64,000 bases of DNA from Azadirachta indica (lineage: Eukaryota; Streptophyta; Magnoliopsida; Sapindales; Meliaceae). The notes under the pieces were generated by a model. That model saw only the letters and a program-made list of their open reading frames with translations. It was not told the DNA's origin and did not search any database. The position numbers were made by a program, and so were the translations under genes. The stretch lies in NCBI GenBank assembly GCA_022749755.1, contig CM040441.1, positions 22,135,475-22,199,474 of the forward strand, in the 5' to 3' direction. Shown piece after piece: positions 11,592 to 22,540 of the stretch; within the stretch, counting starts at the first letter, position 1, and each line of letters begins with the position of its first letter.

Positions 11592-11720
11592 TATATAAAA
11601 GTAAAAGCTATAACCCTAAACTCTCTCCCTTATATTTTCTTTTTCTTTCATCGTCGTCGCCCTTACAGCCTCTCTCTCCTACTCCCTTCTTATTTTTCTC
11701 TCTACACTCACTTTACTACT
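11592..11720 (+). promoter_or_regulatory. Promoter-like stretch: TATA box, telo-box and pyrimidine-rich leader
   Basis: TATATAAAAG at 11592-11601 is followed by a telo-box-like AACCCTAAA at 11612-11620 and a strongly pyrimidine-rich run to about 11720. Telo-boxes near the start site and CT-rich leaders are typical of plant genes for growth and translation. No matching coding exon follows directly. The next coding relic on this strand is the AP2/ERF pseudogene about 880 bp downstream, which it may once have driven through a spliced leader; that link is inference. Confidence 0.35.
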
Positions 11721-12501
11721 ACTACTTACAAGTGAAATTAATAGATATCATATGTTTAACTACATAAATTTGATATTATTTATTTAATTATGTAGTTATT
11801 TATTATTACTTTTATTTATTTATTATTCTAGATATCATATCCACGTATTTTGTTAGTGATTTTTAATAAATAGATAATAGGACATTTTGATTGGTTTAAT
11901 TTTTTATATTCATAATATTTCATATCATTTGAGTTTACTAAATTTTTATTTTGAATTTTTCAGTTTCTTCTTAGGAAAGGTGCATTTGATCCAGATATTA
12001 TTTAAAAACAAATATGCCGCCTGAGTTTGAGTTTGTTTTGCTAATCTACTGTTTTTTGCTCTTTATATGGTTATTAATTATTGTGATCATGATGCATTAT
12101 TCAAGAGGTACGATCAATTTACATGTTATATATTACTTTGATTATTTTTAAATTTTATTTATTTTTTTTATTATCACTAAAATTCATTTTATATTTCTTA
12201 ACATATTTTACAGTTTGGGAAAAAAATGCCTACTTGAGAAGGAACTAATGAGTTGTTCGTGTTCGATTATTTTTGGACTTCTTCATTTTATAAGTTAGTG
12301 CAAGTATGTTCTTACTTTTATAACTTCTACCTTTTTTAAATTATGTTTTTGCAATGATTAAAATTATGCTTTTATTTATAAAAAGTAAACAAATAATTGT
12401 TATTTTTAAACATTATCTTTATGTTACGTATATTTTAATTATTTTGTAATGTCAATCTTTTTCAATCAATTGTAAGGAAAAGAAGAAATCAGAAACATAA
12501 A
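11721..12501. other. AT-rich DNA between promoter-like stretch and AP2/ERF pseudogene
   Basis: It contains possible acceptor-like sites (TTTTCAG near 11963, TTTACAG near 12213) and a 45-codon open frame from 12014, but no recognisable protein. It could be leader introns or unrelated AT-rich DNA. Confidence 0.35.
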
Positions 12502-13245
12502 ATGAACAATAGTGGTATCGGTACAGTTCAAAGAGTTGTAAGGATTTCAACCACTGATCACGACGCGACGGACTCCTCCAGTAATGAAGATGGAGAGTTC
12601 TCCCACCGCCAGAATCCATGGCGCCGCTTTGTGAATAAAACATACATCGAACTCACTCCCAGTAAGAATTGTAACATTGTTGTCCTCGCCAATAACAGGA
12701 AGAGAATCTCAACAAATGCTTCAGTATGTCGACAACCAATTAAAAAGTTTCGTGGCATACGGCAGCGGCCTTGGGGTAGATGGGCTGCTGAGATTAAACA
12801 TAGAGGGGTATGACTATGGCTCGGAACTTATGATACAGTTGAAGAAGCCGTGAGAGTTTATGACAATGCAGCTATTAAGCTTAGGGGTCTTAACACTTTA
12901 ACAAACTTCTCAACACCGCCCCTTCAGCAAAAAAAAAAAAGACTAAAGAATCTAGACAAATCAATAGTACAGGGTGATGAGTATAATAATTTTTCAACTT
13001 CAACTTCTGTTCTCAATTTTCAGACTCATCCCAGCAAAGAAACAGAAAAAGAGAAAACATTAATGAAACCTGCTGATAAACCAACAACAATAGTTCAAGA
13101 GTTTCAAGGAGAGACAACAAATTTATCATTCGATGTTTTGGAAGATTGTTTGTTGTAGGATATTTCATTTCTCGAAGAGCATTTCAACAACATTTTAACT
13201 CCAGACCTGTCATTTTTGGATGACAACATCAATTTTCTAAAATAA
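12502..13245 (+). pseudogene. Cytokinin response factor-type AP2/ERF transcription factor, broken
   Basis: The frame from ATG 12502 encodes an N-terminal CRF-type motif (RVVRISTTDHDATDSSS, about residues 11-27, then FVNKTYIEL), which marks ERF group VI. One AP2 DNA-binding domain follows (KKFRGIRQRPWGRWAAEI, then [17 protein letters not shown] and LRG, about residues 82-138). The same frame continues through two stops: TGA at 12811-12813 in the middle of the AP2 domain, where the family has arginine (CGA to TGA), and TAG at 13156-13158. It ends at TAA 13243-13245, about 247 codons in all, with an acidic/hydrophobic C-terminus. Living CRFs act downstream of cytokinin signalling. The first stop removes the second half of the DNA-binding domain, so the gene should be dead unless the stop is an assembly error. 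It is intronless, as most ERFs are, and lies between relics of one repeat family. Confidence 0.85.
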
Positions 13246-13266
13246 TATTTAGTGGAGTACGAATAG

Positions 13267-13600
13267 TTGTTAACTAATAATACTACCAAAAAGCAGATGG
13301 CATGGCGCGGCAGTGCCACCTGCAGAATGCATGGCAGAATGCATGGCGCCGCCGCACCTCCTAATGGCGCTACTGCACCATGTCACCTACTCTTGTGCAA
13401 AATGCATGGCAAAATGCATGGCAAAATGTATGCCACCGTCGCGCTACCAAATGGCACTACTGCGCCATGCCACCTGCTATTGTACAGCATGCATGGTACA
13501 GTCGCGTCATTAATAGCGCAATCGCGCCACCTCTTCAATCATACTCACTTCCCCACATGGTTTTCGGTGCCCCAATACCCACTGTAATCAATTAAAAAAT
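13267..13600. repeat. GC-rich island and repeat arm next to the AP2/ERF pseudogene
   Basis: It matches the GC island of the tandem units ('gcatggcgcggc', 'ccacctcttcaat' and 'gtgccccaa.a.ccactg' blocks), and includes a triplicated 'gcatggcaaaat' at about 13404-13430. It begins only about 20 bp after the AP2/ERF pseudogene and leads straight into the LTR start at 13618. Confidence 0.6.
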
Positions 13601-13617
13601 AAAAGTTTACTTTATTT

Positions 13618-13910
13618 TGATAAGTGTATAAAAAAAATTCATTATGTACTCTTTAATTAATTTGATTTATCTGTTTAATTCTCTACTTACGTTAATATTT
13701 AATATTTTTTGTTATATTTTTTGCATATCACGAGGGAATTAGTCATTTAAAATAAATTTGACTCGAAATTATTGAATTCGGTTAAAAAAGAGAGACATTC
13801 GAGGATGAAAACGTAAGGGAAATACAGACCCAAACGTAAGTCATCAGGGGACCTAAGTGCAAGATTAAGGAGACCTATTTGCAAGTTTTTCAAACCTTTT
13901 AAGTTAGCCT
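13618..13910 (+). repeat. 5' LTR-like start plus 190-bp repeat motif
   Basis: It starts TGATAAGTGTATAAAA and continues through 'actctttaat' and 'aatatttaat', as at 16589, then into the 190-bp motif ending 'gacctatttgcaagttttt', which also occurs four times in the 7-10 kb array (7555, 8192, 9076, 9697). It therefore links array and element. The right border of this LTR is not clear. Confidence 0.5.
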
Positions 13911-14084
13911 TTCAATGATTGTGTGTGTGTGTTTTTTTTTTGTAGGTGAAGAATTTTTGCAAGTTTAATTCCAAACTAAGGGAGTTAGGAAAAAAGATGA
14001 AGAGAGAAAAAAAAAGAGAAGAAAAAAGAAAAGAAAAAAAATTTAAAAATTGAAAAAATGAAAAAATATATATATATGCTTCTT

Positions 14085-14520
14085 GCGCGCACGCAACACA
14101 GATTGCGCGGCGCGGCCGCACAAGCAATTGCACGCCTACGCAGGCAAGACAGTAAGCGAGGCGCGGCCATGCATAATACTACGCGACCGCGCCATGCTTC
14201 GCACAAAAATTGTGCGCAAGACAGTAAGCGCGGCACGTCTTGCGCGAGAATACCTGCGCGGGAATATTTATGTTGTGCCTCCCCTCTTTTTGCCCCAATA
14301 TAATCCCCTTTCTATTTGGTTTCAAATTTCCCTCTTCCTCCAACACAAACACCATCCCAAACACTCTCTCTTTTTCACTCTTCACACAAATTCAATTACT
14401 ACACATTCAATCACCATCCCAAATACCAAATTTGAAAATTATAAACTCATTCAACATATTTCCTTACCAAATTTAAACACTTAATTACCTACAATCTCCC
14501 AATATAACAAGAATTTGGAG
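14085..14520 (+). promoter_or_regulatory. GC-rich block followed by transcript-leader-like sequence of the retroelement
   Basis: A GC-rich block (14085-14270) with iterated 'gcgcggc' and 'cgcgcaagacagtaagcg' precedes 'caatataatcccc' (about 14298, TATA-like) and a C/A-rich, G-poor stretch (14320-14500) that resembles a transcript leader. This would fit a promoter in the 5' LTR driving the ORF at 15001. Confidence 0.35.
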
Positions 14521-15000
14521 AAGTGCAATGAGAGTAAGGAATTCAATTCCAACATTGCATTTTCACTCCAATTTTAAGTAAGTTCTCACTAGTGTAAAAT
14601 TTATTCTTCCAATTGTATATTTATGAAGAAATATTGAGGGTTGTAATGTTAATAGAAAATTGAAGTGTTTGGTTGTTGATTTTTCGTAGAATTTGTTGTG
14701 GGTGTTGTGGAGAAATTAATATTTTGGAAGTGTTTGAGTTTTACATTGTAATTTTGGCCTAAACTTGAAGGATTGGATTAGAAATTGAGTGGGTTAATAA
14801 AAGTGCACGCCAAATGTTCGACAAAATGTTTCAGTAAACTTTGGCCTAGTAATCTTAAGTTTGATAGTTGAGAAATACTTGGAAAGTGTTTTAGGAGTGA
14901 AAGGAAGGTTGATTAAGTGGATTGAAGTGCAAGATAGGAGGTAGCAAAAGTGTGCATTCCAAGTGTTCGGTAATTTGCCTAAAAGAATACTTAGAGCAAA

Positions 15001-16272
15001 ATGGCACAAAAAAAGGGGAGTTCTTCACAAGTTTCATCAGTTTTTGACAAAAGAAAATTTGTTTTATGTGAAGTCGAATAAAAGTTTATTAAATTTCAAC
15101 AAGATAATAAAGCATTAATGAGGGAACGAGCATTAAAACCGGGCTAAGAAGATGGAATGATTTTACAATTTATCCGGGATCGGAAATGGGAATCGCTTAC
15201 TGACTATCCTACTCAAGAAATAATGCCATTAGTTAGGGAATTCTATGCTAATGCTTCAGTGAGCAGAGAGAATGACAAAGTGTATGTTAGGGGCAAAAGG
15301 ATTTCATTTAGTTCTGAGGCCATTAACACCTTTTATGGCTTACCATCCATTAACGCAGATGAGGATTTGTATGATGCATTCAGGAGAGATGATGAAAACT
15401 ACACTCAGATTATTGAAGAATTATATGTTCCTGGAACACTATGATTAAGAGGTCGTGATAGATACAGCAAATCTCTCACTTTCTCAAAAAATATGCTCAA
15501 TAGATATGCCAAGGCTTGGTATAAATTTATTTGCTCTAATCTCATGCCTACATCCTATCTCAATGAAGTTACAGCAAAAAAAGCATCTCTACTTTATTGT
15601 ATTTGTGCTGAGATTACCATTGATATAGGGAAGGTAATACGAGACAGCTTGATTGCATCTATTGAAGCGAAAACAACGAGGGGACACACACACCCCTGTC
15701 TTATTACTGCCTTATGCTTAAAGGGAGGGGTAAGGGTAGAAGACACAGAGTACAAGGTAAATCCGGACTCTCCAATTGACAAGATGGCAATTTCCAAGTT
15801 CAATTGCTGGGTAAGAGGTGCATCCGTCCGATCGGGCTTAGGATTTATTATGAATGATGATAATCAAGTTCCACCACCATGAAAACCATTGCCTCGACTG
15901 AGAAAAGGCTCCCTTAATACAATTCCAGAGGCATACCGGTCAGCCTATGAAGAAAGATTGAGGCTTCAACAAAATCTTTATGAAGGCTTACCAAATCCCC
16001 AGTCTGTCCATCAAGATAATGAAGTCAAGGTTTCCTCCTCATATCACGAAGATCCCATGCAATCAAAGATTGCCGATATGCATCAAAAAATTATTCAACA
16101 AAGGCGTGAGATTTCTAACATCCGGCAAGAGCAATCAAGGATGCATCAGTATCAAGTGGACTGCTTCAACACTTTGGCTTCATATTTTCAGCAAATACAT
16201 CCCGATGTTCAATTTCCACCACTTCCACAATTCCCGCCCACCCAAGCAGATGAAGATAACAATGCACAATGA
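15001..16272 (+). pseudogene. Transposase_32 (putative plant transposon protein) ORF, four in-frame stops
   Basis: One reading frame of 424 codons runs from ATG 15001 to TGA 16270-16272. It is interrupted by TAA 15079, TAA 15145, TGA 15442 and TGA 15880, all in the same frame with no frameshift. The central part has the hallmarks of the plant Transposase_32 family: VREFYANA, YVRGKRISFSSEAIN, FYGLP, a LNRYAKAWYKF segment and ATGLC-like ITALC near 15710. The tail (IPEAYR to the end) is rich in Q and forms a likely coiled coil (KIIQQRREISNIRQEQ). The two TGA stops sit where relatives usually have tryptophan, so TGG to TGA is likely. These proteins occur in plant retroelements, often near gag; their biochemical role is unknown to me. 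Confidence 0.75.
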
Positions 16273-16572
16273 GAGGTAAGATTCTTACATCTTACCTCTC
16301 AGGTAAGATCTTTCTAATTTTCTCCTTTATTTTTCTAATTAAAAATGAGGAATGAAAAGTAATCGTTTGTTGAACATAGTGAATTACTACCAATCACACA
16401 CATACATGAAAAAAAAATACTATTTTGGTTCAAGTTTAACTTATCATGTTCTAGGAGTGTGTTTGTTTGATTTTTTTTTTTTGGTTAATATTATGTTTGC
16501 CTGTTTTTAGTCTTTTCCCCCATATATATTTTTGTTGGTTTGATTTGCTTGAGAACAAGCAAGCATTCAATT

Positions 16573-16584
16573 GGGGGGGGGGGG
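16573..16584 (+). other. Polypurine tract (12 G)
   Basis: Twelve consecutive G follow 'caagcattcaatt' and are followed, 4 bp later, by the TGATAAGTG start of the 3' LTR. This position and composition fit the primer site for plus-strand synthesis in Tat/Athila-type elements. A long G-run is also a common sequencing-length error, so the exact count is uncertain. Confidence 0.7.
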
Positions 16585-16588
16585 TATT

Positions 16589-17659
16589 TGATAAGTGCAT
16601 AAAAACACACACTTATCATTTACTCTTTAATTCGATTTGTTTGTTTAATCCTCTGCTTACATTAATATTTAATGTATTTTGATTGTATTTTTTGCAAATC
16701 ATGAGAATTGGCCATTGTGCTATTCATCCTGCTCTTGGACATCAAGTTCAAGTTTTTGGAGAGAACTAAGAGATAGAGAGAGAGGAGATTGGAAGAATTT
16801 TTGGGCATCAAGTTCAAAGTTTTGAAAATCAAGGCTCTCCTAATCTAGTTTTATCTCTTTCTCTTGTCTTTAAACCTTTGTTTTGAACTGAATAATAGTG
16901 AAGTTATTGTTTTTTATGTTGTCGATTGTTAAATTTTTTATTGTGGATTTTGAACTTTATCTAATGTGTAGTTAAACTTGTTTTTTAAGACAATGATCTA
17001 ATCTATTTGAAGCATTCAATTTGTGTAATTGTGTTATTTGTTTTGATTTAATATTTAGTGTTGCGAATTCATAATGATGATTAATGCGTTTTAATATTTG
17101 TTTAGTATTTGAATTATTTGTGAATTAATATGAACTGAGAAGTGATTATTATCTAAACCAGGTAATGAATATCATAAATTACATGTTAGACAGATATGTA
17201 CTAATATGATTTACGTAGTTAGTTAAGAATTATCACTGAATGTAAAGTACTTTCATTTAATTTAATTCACATAGAGATGTAGTGAATTATTTAGGTGTAA
17301 AGTAGATTCGACAGATCTCGAGAAAAACTGTCGAATAATTTAGGATAATTAACTAATAACACAGATATTAAATCAGAATAATATTATCTGAAGAATTGGA
17401 TGTGAATAAATATAATGAAATCATTAGCCCTAAATCTTTTCATCAGCTGTATTTGTTTTAATTAAATTGCTCAATAGTTTATTTTACTTTATTTTGTTTT
17501 AATTTTTCTCAATTAAATTAATTCAATTTTTTCAGATAAATTCATTACTTAATTATCTGCGGTAATTAACAAATTAATTTTTCTTGTAGGACCAACACTT
17601 TCATACCACTGTATTACTTGTTTGCGATACATGCACTTGTATTCGTAATTTATGCAACA
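16589..17659 (+). repeat. 3' LTR of the Tat/Athila-like element
   Basis: It runs from TGATAAGTGCATAAAA, just after the polypurine tract, to a terminal '...tatgcaaca' at about 17659, giving about 1.07 kb. Inside are a purine-rich 'gagagataga' area (16770) and AT-rich DNA. The terminal 'ttcttgtaggaccaacact' block is shared in form with 22440-22530 and 28405-28484. Confidence 0.6.
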
Positions 17660-18815
17660 TATTTTAATTTTTTATTTTTGGTTTTGAAGTATTTATCTTT
17701 TTTATTTTTTATTTTTTCTCTAATCGATAATTGAAGTTCATCAAGTGACAAGAAAAATATTCAAATAATATAAAAATAATTAAAAGCAATGATATTTTTT
17801 TGTCTAAAATTTTCAACATATATTTTATTTTTTTAACAAATACCATCATTTTTAATTATTTTTATTTATTTGACTATTTTCTTACATGTAGTGAATTTTT
17901 TTATTATTATTTGTTAATATATTATTGTGTTATAATTATAGATTGGGGTAAAATTTCAAAGAAATTTGAATAAAAAAGGAGAAAGTGTTTAAATTTAAAA
18001 ATCAAATAAGAAAAATGAAAATTTTAAAATAAAGGTAAAAAGAAGAAAAATAAATTAAACTTTTATTTTGTTAATTGAAATTAAATTATTTTCATGTAAT
18101 TAATTTATTTATATAAAAAATTAATTAAAAATTATTAAAAAAGAGCATTTATGTCATTATATTAGTAAAAAATAAAAGTTAAAGGTATTTTTGTTATTAA
18201 AGTAACTAATATTGAGTCAGCAGTTAATTTTAACAAAAAATTAACGAAAAGAATGTGTGTTTAATAATTATATATATATATATAATTTAGAGATTTTATG
18301 ATTATAAAATACATTTAAATTTTTTTAATGTAAAATTGAAATTTGATATATATATATATATATATATATTTGTATGTGTGTGCATTTATTGTTCAAAGTC
18401 TACCATTATACTATTAGGCAAATTAGTAAATTAAAAATAAAAATAAGGTCATTGTTTAAAGACCGACCTAATACATAAACAGTATCCCTTAATTACTATT
18501 CATTAGATTTATGTAAATATGTATATATATACTCTACCTATATTTTGTTTGGTATTCTTAATTTAAACATTAACATCTTTAATTATATTTATTAAAATTA
18601 AATAAGTAATTTTTTTAATTTTTATATATTTACTGATCAAAAAAATTTTGACTAAATTAGTATTAAAAAAACTCAATCTCATGTGGTATAGTAAACGAAG
18701 ACAAGATTAAAAATTATTTTTTAAAATTTTTAAATAGAAATCAATTAAATTAAAATTATTCTCTAAAAAGAAGAATATTTAAAATAATTTTTTATTATTT
18801 AAATAAAAGTATATT
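17660..18815. other. AT-rich spacer with (TA)n runs
   Basis: No coding signal. It contains TA microsatellites near 18270 and 18345-18370. Nothing else is recognised. Confidence 0.6.
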
Positions 18816-18819
18816 TTAT

Positions 18820-19235
18820 TATAAGTCTTCTAAATATGTATTTTAGAAAACGATCTGAAAATTATTTTTCATTTTAAAAATCAAGAATAATTTTACTAAA
18901 ACTATCATTTAAATATGTAAAAAAAGAAAACGATTTAAAAATTGTTTTTATATTTTTTTAAAATAAAAATAAGTTTATTAAAACTTCTCTAAACGCATAT
19001 TTTAGAAAACAGTTTACAAAAATTGTTTTTATTTTTTAAAATTAAAGTCGACTTTATTAAAATTGTTCTCTAAACATATATTTTAGAAGACAGTTTACAA
19101 AAATCGTTTTTATTTTTTAAAATTAAATTCGGTTTCATTAAAACAGTTCTTGAAACATATATTTTAGAAAACGGTTTACAAAAACCCTTCTTATTTTTTA
19201 GAATTAAAAACAGTTTTTGAATAAACCGTTTTTAA
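18820..19235. repeat. Degenerate 77-81-bp tandem repeat
   Basis: About five units share the core 'ctctaaacatatattttaga' followed by 'aaacagtttacaaaaat' and 'gtttttattttttaaaatt'. Unit starts lie near 18827, 18904, 18987, 19068 and 19149. The last three units have a regular 81-bp period; the first two are more diverged. The array ends with a fold-back part ('aaaacagtttttgaataaa' against 'aaaatgaaaactgtc', 19208-19250). Confidence 0.65.
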
Positions 19236-19802
19236 AAAATGAAAACTGTCTTCTATTTAGTGTGCTCTTTTAATTATTTTCTAGTTGTGTAAAGAAATAC
19301 AATTCAACATCAATCCTTATTATTACTTTGAAACCTTATTGTTGTATCTCCAACTTCATCTATCAAGTCTTTCCATGATCTAATAAAAACCTCGCCAATA
19401 ATGTGACGAAACCCCAACACCAAATACAGTAACGAACCCCAAGTTTTTCCAAGACGCAAGTGTATTGAGTTTTAACCCAATACCTATATATATAAGAACT
19501 AAGATTACGATTATTCAAACGCCACACCAAAAATTCTTAATAGCTACTTAAGAATTTAAGTGATAAGTTTGGTTGTTTTTTAATGTCACAAGAAATCAAA
19601 TTTGATATGTTCAAGTATAAAAAATTGCAAGAAATAACTCAACACTCAAATTGTTTGTTTCATTTCAAAAAATAAAAGCTTTTTTATAAGCAAATACAAA
19701 GAGAAATTGTTAAAGATTAAACCAACAATCCTACCTAACAATTTAACAAACTAAATAAAAACTTTATGACTTTTGAAAATATAAATTTCAAACATAAAGA
19801 TA

Positions 19803-19912
19803 TAAGCAATGATGTCATATGTATATTACATAAGCAATGATGTCATACGTATTTTAATGTAAGCAATTGTATCATACGTTTAAGATGTAAGTGATTACAT
19901 CATTTAAGATTC
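19803..19912. repeat. Short minisatellite with TGATGTCAT core
   Basis: Four diverging copies of about 27-30 bp follow the pattern 'taagcaatgatgtcatacgt': near 19803, 19833, 19860 and 19887. The first two keep TGATGTCAT intact, while the later ones drift. No gene is near. Confidence 0.6.
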
Positions 19913-21505
19913 TTAAAATGACACAAATGCAATACAATTTTTGGACATTTCTATATTAATCTTTTTGGACTCCGATCACTTGAATAATGTCCACCGAGTC
20001 TAATGCTTCACGTCGTATATCTTGAATTACATTTTAATCCCTCATCTTTTTAATTAATCTATTAAAGGTAATTTGCAATGCCTTGGCTCTAACTCTTATA
20101 ATCGGTCCATTCAGCACACTTAGTGAATCATATAAATGTTATAATTAAGTGTCTTTAGCCTTATGTATAAGTTTCTACTCTTGTTTGCGTGGTTGCGCAA
20201 CTTCATTTGCATCATGATCTCTCCAGTGGACAATTATTTTAGTGGTAGTGATTGCGAGTATTATTCAATTGGTTAATGGTAGGAAATTGCCCTTTACCCC
20301 CTTTAGGTCTGATTGAATTGTCTACTTTTCAAAAATACTTCATTATGTCCAATCATTATCTGATATAAAGGGATAAAACAGTAAATACTCCACCACACCA
20401 CACACTCTCTCTCATCAACTGCCCATAATCAAATCTTTGACTATGCTCTTACCCTTTCTACCGTCATCTGCCACCGATGACCGACTCCGAATAAATTACT
20501 ATTGACATCATTGTACTCCAAATTTCTTAATCTACATGATAGTATATATAGTTATTTTTGAAAAAAAAAAAGCAACGGAAGGAGACCAAAAGTAGCCAAA
20601 ATCATGGCAGTCATCATATAGGTCAACCACATCGACAACAAGTGGAAGCACAACGCCACCATGTTCACAGTCAGTGGAAGTCAATCCATCTAACTGTGGT
20701 GGTGATGTATTTACTCTTTATTTTGTCTATATATATATATATATATATAGACATATATAGACACACACGTATCATTTAACTCAATTAATGTTTAACATCC
20801 TTAGAAAAGTAAAAGATATTATCAAATAATTGTATATATTTCTTCTAATAAATTAAGGACTAGAAGATAATATATGGAAACATTTGAGTGATTTACAAAG
20901 TAGGCCTATATAGTCAAACAAAATAATTTATATTTTAATTATATATATATATAACACTTTAACACTTTAAGTGCTAAAAATATATATATTACTTTAAGAG
21001 ATAAAAATATAAAACATTTGGGTGATTAGTTTGTTTGTGTGCGCGTGTGTGCATACATGTTGCATAGCATCAATTTGTGTCTACGTATATATGTTATTTA
21101 CTATTAATCATCCCAATAATCATTTCTACAAGATTCTTTTGTAGGGTAATTTTTAATTTTAATTAATTATTTAATTAATTAATCAATATTAATTATGAAT
21201 ATAATTAAATTATATCAACACATCACAAGTAAAAATTATAAAACAAATAAATTTAATGTGATTCAAGTTTTTCAATCTTACATCCACAAGAGCATACCCA
21301 GAGAAAACAATTCATTAAAAAATAATATGATACAAATACCAATGGACTTATACAAATTAAAAACTCCCACTTTATTGTTGTTTAATATCTTCATTTTAGC
21401 ATACTTTGTTTACTCAAGTATCAAGCAGAATTCCTAGTATTGTTCAGTCCGTTTTGTTTGTTTATTTTTCTTTTAAGCGTTTTGATCTTATTTCACAAGT
21501 ATTGA
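19913..21505. other. AT-rich spacer with microsatellites, no gene recognised
   Basis: It contains a (TA)n stretch at about 20729-20760 and smaller TA runs near 20940 and 20980. A short open frame at 20558-20779 runs into the TA microsatellite, and another at 21195-21437 has no recognisable domain. I regard neither as a gene. Confidence 0.5.
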
Positions 21506-21509
21506 GATG

Positions 21510-22530
21510 TTTCAACAAAAAGACATGAAAACGGAGCAAAAGCGTGTGTTTGCAAGCACTTCGATCGATGACTGAGCCAAAACAAAGCAAAAGACAACAT
21601 CTGAGTTAGAACAAGTGGCATATCCATGCCTCCAAGGCGCACAGCTGTGCCTATGCCTTAACCTTTCCCATGTGCAGGTATTGAAGATCCCTTTGGGGTA
21701 GAAGGGGTGGCGCGCCTGTGCCAAGCATAATGCGCAGCCGCACAACCCTCCTCATGCCCTTGTGCACCCAAGCACACGATTTGGCCTCTCATCATTCATT
21801 CATATGGCACCCGCGCAATAAACCCTACACCCCACTAACAGCTGTCAACAACGCTCCAACACCATGCATGTCGTACCACTACACCCTCGCACCATTGAAG
21901 ATGCTGAATGACGTCCTTGCATGAATTTTAGCCTTTGGATCATTATTGGATGGCTTGATCTGGACTAATTATAAGGTTTCATGTTTTTTTATCATTAGCC
22001 ACTTCACCTTAGATAGAATAAGGAGTTTTTAGGGATAAAAATAAGAGAAAAGAAAGAGATATTCTAGAGAAAGAAAGGTGTAATTTAAGGAAGAATTTAA
22101 GGATTTCAACAAAGACTTTGGGGATTTCTTGAAGACTTGTAGATTAAAATTTCATCTACTTTAATATTTTTCTCTTTCCCTTTTATTTTCATCTTAAAAT
22201 TGATAATTTTGTATTGATTAAACTCATGTATATTGGATTATGGATTTCTTGATGATCAAGACTATTAACTCTCTAATGTTTGGTTAATTTTACTCTCTAA
22301 GGCAATGATGTAACCTAGTTAACGCATTCAATATTTGAAACAATGTTGTTTATGATTTAATATACAGTAATTTTTATTTTAAGCACATTTGTCTAATCAT
22401 ATTATTTAAATAAACTTAGAATTAATTTTTCAGTAATTAATAGATTAACCTTCCTCGTGGATTTAACATTCTTTCATATTACTATGTTACTTGTTATGTT
22501 CCATGCGCTTACAGGTTACACAAACACATA
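21510..22530 (+). repeat. Probable solo LTR (Tat/Athila-like), copy 1
   Basis: A GC-rich patch (21600-21910) is followed by AT-rich LTR body with 'ggatcattattggatggct' (about 21940). The sequence ends with the LTR terminal pattern 'cctcgtggatttaacattct' plus 'tactatgttacttg' at about 22455-22492. The body aligns in order with 27340-28470 (for example 'gatcatcaatggatggcct' there). No neighbouring polypurine tract or coding DNA is seen, hence solo LTR. The left border is approximate. Confidence 0.5.
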
Positions 22531-22540
22531 ACAAGTTTTT

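Larger units (their letters stand above)
13618..17659 (+). mobile_element. Tat/Athila-like LTR retroelement without pol, decayed
   Basis: A TGATAAGTG LTR-type start appears at 13618 and again at 16589. The second copy is directly preceded by a 12-G polypurine tract (16573-16584), the layout expected at the internal/3' LTR boundary of Tat/Athila-type Ty3 elements. The right end at about 17659 (TG...CA) follows a typical terminal block ('ttcttgtaggaccaacact' then 'tattacttg'). The first 120 bp of the two LTR-like copies align; after that they diverge, probably by deletion or rearrangement. Internal DNA holds one decayed ORF (15001-16272). I see no protease, reverse transcriptase or integrase, so the element was non-autonomous or has lost pol. 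No clear target-site duplication was found. Confidence 0.6.

Noticed and set aside
12014..12151. 45-codon frame starting ATGCCGCCTGAG as a membrane microprotein
   Set aside because: A hydrophobic stretch in AT-rich DNA is expected by chance; no similarity is recognised and no clear promoter spacing is seen.
14083..14484. 133-codon open frame on the plus strand
   Set aside because: It covers the GC-rich block and leader-like DNA of the LTR element; low-complexity composition, no recognised domain.
18820..19235. Possible CRISPR-like array
   Set aside because: Units are direct degenerate tandem repeats without unique spacers, and this is plant nuclear DNA.
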